Shown here: positions 57,278-64,000 of the stretch, in pieces
How positions within the stretch are numbered: the stretch's first letter is position 1
How the letters are laid out: each line of letters starts with the position of its first letter
Assembly: GCF_002234675.1 (NCBI RefSeq)
Contig: NC_019869.2
Location: forward strand, 11,456,015 to 11,520,014
Source: Oryzias latipes
Lineage: Eukaryota > Chordata > Actinopteri > Beloniformes > Adrianichthyidae
Reading direction: 5' to 3'
Length of the DNA: 64,000 nt
Translations under genes and position numbers: made by a program
Notes under the pieces: generated by a model
What the model saw: only the letters and a program-made list of their open reading frames with translations
Database searches by the model: none
Told to the model about the DNA's origin: nothing

Positions 57278-59671
57278 TCAGTCGGTGAATCTCTGCATGT
57301 CGCTGCCTCTGTGGACACTGCAGCTGTCCAGAAAACGGTCGCAGGGAAACTCAATGAGATCCCCCTCCTCGATTGGAGAAAGCCGTGCTGGTCGGCTGCT
57401 CTGGTAAGTGGTGAAGTCAGCAGAAACGGATGCTGTCGCCATGGCTGGGCGAAACGGTCTCCTGGTTGAATACATGTGGCGCACGTGGACGGCAGACTTC
57501 CTCCTCCGCAGCCTCTTCCTGAGGAAGCGGCCCAACCAGACCCCACCGATGACCAGCAGCAGCAGAGCATTTCCTGCAAGCGTTGCGAGTGTCACCAGCT
57601 GGAGATCTGACGTCAGCATGGCTCCCCGGTTTATCCCCTCAGAAAGAGTGACCAGTCCAGCACAGTGGTCCCGGGGCGCGACTTGGCACACCGATCCTCC
57701 AACCACCCCTTCCACACAAACCATGTAGGTCACTCCTGCGCTTAGCTCTCGAAGGGTCACAGAGCGAGCCGTTCCTTGGGTATAAACATAGCGGGGGAAA
57801 CGATCTGCGGTGCCGAATCTGTCAAACATCACACGGTAGTGGACTTCTCGGCTCGTCCTGGGTGTTTGTACGGAGTGATGATGATCCCTGGTGGTCCAAA
57901 AGACAGTTACAGTACTAGAGGTTATATGTGCCACTGAAACGTTGTAGATGAAATGGTGATTGAACACACATGGATCTGCAATTTCATGCTGATCTGATCT
58001 TAGAAGATCAAAGGTTCCTCCTGACGGGACAGAGGAGTTGGTGAAGAGGCCAGGGTCTGCTGTTGGATCAGATTTGGAAGGAACCTTCAATTTACGCCTT
58101 CCTGTGCCATGTTTTGAGTTTTTTGGTTTCTTTCCTTTCAGCACGTATGAGTTTTCTATCATCTCAATGCCGCTTTGGTCTCCTTGGACTCCTCTTTCTC
58201 TTTTCCTTTTCTCCTCCCCCCTTGTCCTCATCACTCTTTCCCTTCTCCATGGTCTCCAATTGTCTCTTTCACCAACTTCTGTTTTATTTGCTCTTCCTCT
58301 CCATTCTCCAACCATGGCTCCATGTAGATCTCCTCTCCCTGTTTCCTCCATCTTCAAAACGACACCTCCTCCCCGGCTCTCCTCTGGCCCAGCTTCACTT
58401 TTGCACAAATGGCTCAGGTTCCCGAGGGACTGCAGCTGGGAGCTGTTCACATAGTCCAAATACTTCCCCCTCAGAGTTGCCGGGTAACGACATTGCAGAA
58501 AAACAGTCAAAAGTTTACCCTGAGATTGCACAGCAGCCATCCATCTTTTCAGCTCATTCAAACGGCAGTCACACGTCCAGTTGTTGCCCTGGAGATCCAA
58601 GTCAAAAAGTACCTTGTTGAGGGCAAAATTGCCCCCAGACAGACTGGTAAGGAAATTGTTCTTGAGCTTTAACACTTTTAAGTGCTTTAGTTTGGAAAAA
58701 GCCAAAGAATCTATGTGGGAAATCCTGTTGCTGCTCAAGTCTAGCTCCTCAATGCGCTTCAAAGGGTCCAGAAGACCAGCAGGGATTTCCGCCAAGTCGT
58801 TGCCATCAATCAGAAGCTCCCTGAGGCTCAACAGCCCCTTCAAGGCTTCGCTGTCCATCTGAGAGATTCGGTTGTTGCTAAGGGAAAGCTTAGATAGCTT
58901 TTGCAGGTTTTGGAAGACATGGTTTCCAATGTATTGGATTTCATTTTCAGACAGCAGCAATGTGGTGAGAGCTCTGAGGTGGGAGAAAGTAAGGGTAGGC
59001 AAGCCTGACTGCTTGTTGTGGGCCAGGTTTAGATAGCGAAGGCTGGTCAGTTTGGAGAAAGCCTTTCTGTGGATGTGCTGCACTTTGTTGTGCTCCAGAT
59101 GCAAAAAATGGAGACTCGTCAAACTTTCAAAAACAGAGTCCTGAAGGACTTCTAGGAAGTTACCATCCAGACGCAATTTAACCAGATTGTGCAAGTGGGT
59201 GAACAGGTTAGGGGTGATTTTCTTGATGGCATTATTGTTTCCATAGAGAACGGTTAATTTCTTCAGGGGCTGTAAAGTCCCAACTGGTAGAGCTGATAAG
59301 AGATTGTGTCCCAGATAAAGCTCCTCCAACCTGGTCAGTTTCTCAAAAGCGTTTGGATGAACCGTTGCCACCTGGTTGTACTGTAAATTTAGCCTTATAA
59401 GGTTATTGTACCGCGTGAAATCAAGGGCAGAGATGTTGGTGATGAAGTTTCCTCCGAGGTTTAAGGACAGTGTGTAGTTAGACGCCTCTGCTGCGGGTTG
59501 TGGCACAGTGCGCAGCCCTCGGTTTGCGCACATGGCGCGCTGTGGAGGCTGGCATTCACAGCGCTCCAGACAGAAGTTCATCGCCAGTGAAGATGAAAAC
59601 ACATTCGGCGACAGCAGGAAGAAGCAAAAACACACCAGGAAAGCGTTAGTATCCATTCCCAAGGAGATCAC
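57278..59671 (-). CDS. tril: TLR4 interactor with leucine-rich repeats (TRIL), single coding exon
   Basis: Type I membrane co-receptor that in mammals modulates TLR3/TLR4 signalling, mainly in brain. One open frame of 797 codons (human about 811 by memory), intronless as in mammals. A hydrophobic signal peptide is at about 6-30 (LVCFCFFLLSPNVFSSSLA); a second ATG five codons on would also work. LRR N-cap CLERCECQPPQRAMC, then about 12 leucine-rich repeats (for example LNLQYNQVATVHPNAFEKL) and an LRR C-cap with WTCDCRLNELKRWM and RGKYLDYVNSSQL. A charged linker at about 430-560 is rich in Arg/Lys/Glu. A fibronectin III-like domain covers about 570-680 (YNVSVAHITSSTVTVFW). The transmembrane segment is LVTLATLAGNALLLLVIGGV, followed by a stop-transfer stretch RFLRKRLRRRK and an 80-residue tail with RLSPIEEGDLIEFPCDRFLD. 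The order next to creb5 matches the mammalian locus. Confidence 0.95.
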   Translation of the reverse strand: MISLGMDTNAFLVCFCFFLLSPNVFSSSLAMNFCLERCECQPPQRAMCANRGLRTVPQPAAEASNYTLSLNLGGNFITNISALDFTRYNNLIRLNLQYNQVATVHPNAFEKLTRLEELYLGHNLLSALPVGTLQPLKKLTVLYGNNNAIKKITPNLFTHLHNLVKLRLDGNFLEVLQDSVFESLTSLHFLHLEHNKVQHIHRKAFSKLTSLRYLNLAHNKQSGLPTLTFSHLRALTTLLLSENEIQYIGNHVFQNLQKLSKLSLSNNRISQMDSEALKGLLSLRELLIDGNDLAEIPAGLLDPLKRIEELDLSSNRISHIDSLAFSKLKHLKVLKLKNNFLTSLSGGNFALNKVLFDLDLQGNNWTCDCRLNELKRWMAAVQSQGKLLTVFLQCRYPATLRGKYLDYVNSSQLQSLGNLSHLCKSEAGPEESRGGGVVLKMEETGRGDLHGAMVGEWRGRANKTEVGERDNWRPWRRERVMRTRGEEKRKRERGVQGDQSGIEMIENSYVLKGKKPKNSKHGTGRRKLKVPSKSDPTADPGLFTNSSVPSGGTFDLLRSDQHEIADPCVFNHHFIYNVSVAHITSSTVTVFWTTRDHHHSVQTPRTSREVHYRVMFDRFGTADRFPRYVYTQGTARSVTLRELSAGVTYMVCVEGVVGGSVCQVAPRDHCAGLVTLSEGINRGAMLTSDLQLVTLATLAGNALLLLVIGGVWLGRFLRKRLRRRKSAVHVRHMYSTRRPFRPAMATASVSADFTTYQSSRPARLSPIEEGDLIEFPCDRFLDSCSVHRGSDMQRFTD

Positions 59672-60060
59672 AGCAGTTGCTTCTGCTGTTCAGGTGCAGT
59701 CGCCCTTCTCCTCTGTCATGCTGGACGCAGATTCCTCCATATCATTACGCTTCCATGACGGTCGGCGAGAGGCTTCACCTGCATTGTTCCATCACCAAGC
59801 AGCAGCTCACAGAAAATTTAATTATTCCTCCGCGGATGTTGTGTGTGCGAAGTCCTCCATCTCTCCAAATGCGCATCTGTTGCGCATTAGAGCACGGTCA
59901 CACGCGCGTGCACAAAGGAGCACTCATAATGAAGTCCCTCCCTCGCAACCCCGCCTGAACCAGATGCGCACGCATTAGAACTTTGCGCGCGCCTTCATGG
60001 GTTTTCAAAGCCGTTTTGTGAGTTTAAGGGCGCGCTCCCGCGGCCTTCGGGGGTCTGACA
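59672..60060 (-). promoter_or_regulatory. tril: Upstream region of tril
   Basis: CpG-containing sequence before the tril ATG, presumably 5' UTR and promoter. Includes GCGCGCGC-like stretches near 59985. No TATA box stands out. Confidence 0.4.
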
Positions 60061-60482
60061 TGAGGTTCGGATTCGTGGAATGAATACAAACAGGAAGACA
60101 TTCTTCCCACGGAATCCCAAGAGAATATTTGCTTGTTCTTCCTTTTTTTTGGTGCAAACCATTAATGGAACGAGTTCCGCTGAGCTCTGTTTATAGTAGC
60201 TGTTAATACACACAGCGGAGGCTGTTTTTCTGCGGTAGAGGATGTGCACCAGGTTAAACACAAACTTTTTATAACCCAATTAGGGATGTGATCATGTAAA
60301 TGTTTACATAATCTAATTTATCAAAAGCTTATATGGCGCGGACAAAACTTGAATCCAAATTTCATTAATAAGATTTTCTAGTAAAGACTACAAACGATAA
60401 AAACGTTTTTAAATGAATCTGCTAACATCAAAATAACTATTCCTACATCAGAATGAGAAATTATGTTTTTTTAATCAAAGAT

Positions 60483-60600
60483 CCATCCATCCATTTTCTA
60501 TAGGGTCATGGGGATGTTGGAGCCTATCCCAGCCACTGGGGGAAGGTGGAGTGGTTTCCTGTCAAGAGATGGTGGTGTAGCAACCACTATGCTGGAGAGC
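60483..60600 (+). repeat. Fish LINE/SINE tail repeat, left part
   Basis: ATCCATCCATCCATTTTCTA then GGGGATGTTGGAGCCTATCC and CAGCCACTGGGGG. The right part appears at 61205-61350. Confidence 0.6.
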
Positions 60601-60634
60601 AGGTGTGTGCAGCAGAAACTCAAAGGTTAAAAGT

Positions 60635-60826
60635 GTAACCCTTGTGCTATCTTAGATGACCCCACCCTTACATTGACGTGTTCTCCCTACCATGACAAAG
60701 GTGGAAAGATTTCGTGTAATCCATGGACACCAATGAAGATCACAAATGAAGGTTCAGAGCACTGTCTAGTGGGTCTAGATGAGCCAACTCCCAATGTTAA
60801 AGTGCCTATGATAGCACAAGGGTTAA
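60635..60826. mobile_element. piggyBac-type MITE, copy 2
   Basis: Inverted ends GTAACCCTTGTGCTATC and GATAGCACAAGGGTTAA. The inside matches the reverse complement of 15108-15318 (GGAAAGATTTCGTGTAATCC, CACTGTCTAGTGGGTCTAGA). One flank keeps TTAA. Confidence 0.8.
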
Positions 60827-61204
60827 ACATGAAGAAAACCCACAAACCAAGGAGAGAACCAAAAAGGGGACAAAGCATGTGGTCTGTTGTAGAAGACTGA
60901 ACACCAGACACTTATGTGCACCGGGGATCATAAACCCCTTGACAACTATTGATGCATCAAACCACTTTGGCTCCAAAATTACCTAAATTTAACTTCTACT
61001 TGAAAGCAAAAAAATAAACAAGTGATTTCTTTTTAAGCTGGAAATAAATTTGGGCGTCAAGGGGTTAACACAAATCAAGACAGCTGTGGGTAGTTGGAAA
61101 AGTAAACCTGGTGTGACTGAAAGGGAAAACTTGAAAACAGAATATAAGAATTAAAGAAATATTTAAAAAATCCAAACTAGAGCACAATCCTCGTACTGCC
61201 AGTT

Positions 61205-61350
61205 CATTGCACAGAAACGACCACAAACACATTCACACTATAACAGGCTATTTAAAAATCACCAGTTAACCTGTGAAACATGTTTTTGGACTGTGGGAGG
61301 AAAATCTGAAGGAAACCCACAGGTGCATGAAGAGAACATGCAAACTCCAC
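61205..61350 (+). repeat. Fish LINE/SINE tail repeat, right part
   Basis: ACCTGTGAAACATGTTTTTGGACTGTGGGAGG and AGAGAACATGCAAACTCCAC. Likely the other half of the copy at 60483, split by later insertions. Confidence 0.6.
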
Positions 61351-62332
61351 CCAAAAAGGGCCCATCATTACTTAAATAAGCCAAAAAAGAATGAAAAAAG
61401 TCAACAAGGCCAACAACGGACATCAAACAAGGCAGAAAAATACTAAAAATGTATGAAAAGAGAACAAAAATCTGGCTTGTTTTTACTGAAGATGTTTAGC
61501 TTTTTTTCAGGGCACAATAAAATTATAACCTAGAGTCTCATCAATCAAACAACTGTGCGGAGAACGAGTGAGAAGTTATGATCAAGAGTCCAACAGCTGG
61601 ATTTAGAAAAATAAACCATCCCAAAGTCAATCGATAACGACCAACCAAGGTTCAAACACCTGGATTTCTACATCTTTCCCTGTCAGCATGACATAAAATA
61701 AATGGATTCAGCATAACTGCACAAAAATTCTCAAAGCCCAAGGCTTTAGAGGAGAAACGTTAAGAATTGTTTTGTTTTTCCTTTTTATTCCTTATTCTAA
61801 CAACAATGAAAACAGTAACATGACTTATTTTAGGATAACATTTATATTTCTATTCAAAGATTAAGAATGTTGCCGTATAGCAGCTCAGTTTGACACTACT
61901 CCTGGAAGTTTCTCTGGGTTACTGGGTTCCAGTAATAGTTGATCAGAAATCATACACTGGTCATGTTTATGGGATTATGTCATAGACAACAGTTGAAGGG
62001 GCTGATAAACACCATAACAGTGAGGATATCTGGTGACCTGCAGAGGAAAATCTCATTCATTAAATAATAAACTATTCATTTGGGTACAAAAGTTCAGTTT
62101 ATCATGTGAGTTTTCTTCTAACACATTTCTTTGACATTCACACATTTACTGATAAGAAAACATTTAATGGCTTTATCTCTGTATTTCATTATCAGCAAAC
62201 ACGTTTAATTAATTCCATCATTTGAGCGTTTCTGCTTCATATGGTTTTTTCAGTTCCAATTTACAACCAGATCAGGATTTTTGCACTTTATTTTGAAACA
62301 AATAAAACAAAAATGTATAAACAATACTTTTA
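61351..62332. other. Intergenic DNA, nothing recognised
   Basis: AT-rich, no gene and no clear repeat. Confidence 0.4.
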
Positions 62333-62863
62333 AAGTCCCACCCTGACCATCTTTAGATCTATTGGAAAAGCGTTCCCTAGTGGTCTTTTAATTATGGTGA
62401 TTCTGGTTTGAGATAAAATCAAGAAAACTGTGTTGTTTTTCTAGAACATGGTTTCTGGAGAGGCAGGATTTCATTAGAAATTTACCTCTGAGTTGTGGGC
62501 ACGTTTACACAGTCTCCCACTAGCTTACAGCCCCTCACAATTCCAACTGGTGCAACAAAAATGGTAAGTCAATATTGGAGCCATCCAGCCGTACAGTTCT
62601 GAGCCAGATGTCAGCTCAGATGAGGAAAACGAATACGGGATGTATTCGTCTACAGGTGGATGTATCAGCTGATTGTACCACCTACATGACTGCTTCAGAC
62701 ATTTTCCAACAGAATTTTTTCGTCTGCTCCTGATTCACAGCAATTTCAATAAATACTCAGAAAGTTGAGCTTAATTTTCTTTACATATGTCCTCCATCAT
62801 CAGTAAAATGCTACAAGAACTTGTTAAAAACACCATTTTCATTGAAGTGGGCCTTTAAGCACA
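62333..62863 (+). repeat. Interspersed repeat family A, copy 12, near full length
   Basis: Left end TTTAAAGTCCCACCCTGACC, right end TTGAAGTGGGCCTTTAA, which are imperfect inverted repeats. The inside includes GGTCTTTTAATTATGGTGAT, ATTTACCTCTGAGTTGTGGG, the coding block GGAGCCATCCAGCCGTACAG and CTGCTCCTGATTCACAGCAA. Best copy for defining both ends. Confidence 0.85.
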
Positions 62864-64000
62864 AATGTAAAAGAACTGACTCACAGTGGTTTCCATTTGA
62901 ACAATGACCTTTGCAACTTCTGGTTTTGTCAACACTCACTCCTTCAATGCGTGGCCTCGTTCTCATGCATACCTTTCGGTAGATATCATCAGACTTTACA
63001 GTGAGAGACAGAGTAACGCCACTCATGGGGAAATCCATCTCTGTATGAAGCCATTTTCTTCTCTCTCTGCATCCCCATCCATCCCATAATTTGGCCACTC
63101 TTGAGGACAAACTCTCATCCTGGGAAACCACTTAGAGATCTAGTTCATGGGACTGAACATTTGTTCTGCCTGGTGGAGTTTGAAGGTAAAGGAAATGCAC
63201 AGGTCAACTGGCTATTCCTGTGACATCAGGAGGAACAGTAGCTGATATCATTTCATTCAAAATGAGGTTCATGAGATCTTCTCATGGTAATAAAGTAAAT
63301 CACACATTAGTGTAAGCAGCGAAGAACGAAAAAACATGACGGCAAAGAGAGGACAGACAGTAGAGCTGAAGGGAAAAGCGTTTTTCTGGCGTTGACCCAG
63401 ATTTTCAAAGTTGCTGGAACGTTTGGCTCTTCTGAGAACAAATTACATCGAAACTTCTCCTGCTCCCAACAAGGCTGACCTAATAATCTGTGCTGGAGTG
63501 TCAGACTGTCTGAGAAGGCGAAATATCCACATCATCACACCAACCTACAGATGCACATGTGTCTAATGTTAAAGCGTAAGAGCATAGGAACGGGACTACT
63601 TTTCCATTTTCTAAACAGTCGAAAGAGCATAACTTGAATTAGAGAAAAAATGTTCACGGTTTGTATTTGTTTCTAACAGAAAAAAAAGACCATCTTGGTT
63701 GTACATTTAAAGAAAGATTTGACAGAAAAGTATATAAAAAGTAGTTTGTATCCAAGCACTAAATACTACACTCCTGTTTTTCAAACTAAACAATCCTATA
63801 TTTTAAAAGAAAAAGTCATTTTTAGGGGTGTAAAGGATACAGATATGTATTGAAAAATCGATCTTGTACTAAGAGTAAAGCATTATCGTTTCATACTTTC
63901 AAATATGAACAAGATTATGTTGATAAAAAGGTATAAATTCAATTAGGGAATTAAAAAATTGGTTTCTGTCAAACATTGTTAGTTTCTCTTTTTATGTACT
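62864..64000. other. Intergenic DNA to the window edge
   Basis: No gene seen. At about 63825 TAGGGGTGTAAAGGATACAG resembles the start of a fish hAT-type repeat that would continue beyond the window. Confidence 0.4.

Noticed and set aside
58038..58620. Plus-strand open frames opposite tril
   Set aside because: Antisense to the tril coding region; low-complexity translation.

Overview
This is a window of a teleost fish nuclear genome. Spliced genes with canonical GT-AG introns, frequent microsatellites and fish-type transposons (Tc1, hAT and piggyBac-like MITEs, LINEs, a tRNA-derived SINE) all point that way. Gene order and orientation are tax1bp1 (+), jazf1 (-), creb5 (+), tril (-). From memory this is the order of human 7p15-p14 (TAX1BP1, JAZF1, CREB5, TRIL), but packed into about 56 kb. 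The species cannot be fixed from the sequence; a compact percomorph or medaka-like genome is a reasonable guess.

Layout. 1-3.9 kb: an antisense LINE of the L1/Tx1 type (ORF1 open, ORF2 broken by one stop codon) next to the 3' end of a second LINE, both inside an intron of tax1bp1. 3.9-11.4 kb: the last six coding exons of tax1bp1, ending in two CALCOCO-type zinc fingers; a 21-bp minisatellite follows. 13.1-27.4 kb: jazf1 complete in five coding exons (243 aa) on the minus strand, with a CpG-rich promoter carrying a 32-G tract. 27.6-38.1 kb: AT-rich intergenic DNA between the divergent jazf1 and creb5 promoters, with a dead Tc1 element. 38.2-56.4 kb: creb5 with a CpG-rich promoter containing an E-box/CRE composite, a non-coding first exon and nine coding exons (490 aa, zinc finger to leucine zipper). 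57.3-59.7 kb: tril as one uninterrupted 797-codon frame on the minus strand. 60-64 kb: repeat-rich intergenic DNA.

How the genes relate. The four genes do not form one pathway. TAX1BP1 is an autophagy/ubiquitin adaptor that restrains NF-kB signalling. JAZF1 is a zinc-finger nuclear cofactor. CREB5 is a CRE-binding bZIP factor. TRIL is a TLR co-receptor. The conserved block is more likely held together by regulatory DNA in introns and spacers than by joint function; candidate regulatory stretches are listed.

The most unusual signal is an interspersed repeat, called family A here. It has about 12 copies in 64 kb, in both orientations, with imperfect terminal inverted repeats at TTAA-rich ends. 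An internal block starts at an ATG and encodes a conserved acidic peptide in several copies. Families B and C (two copies each), SINEs and MITEs account for much of the remaining intronic DNA.
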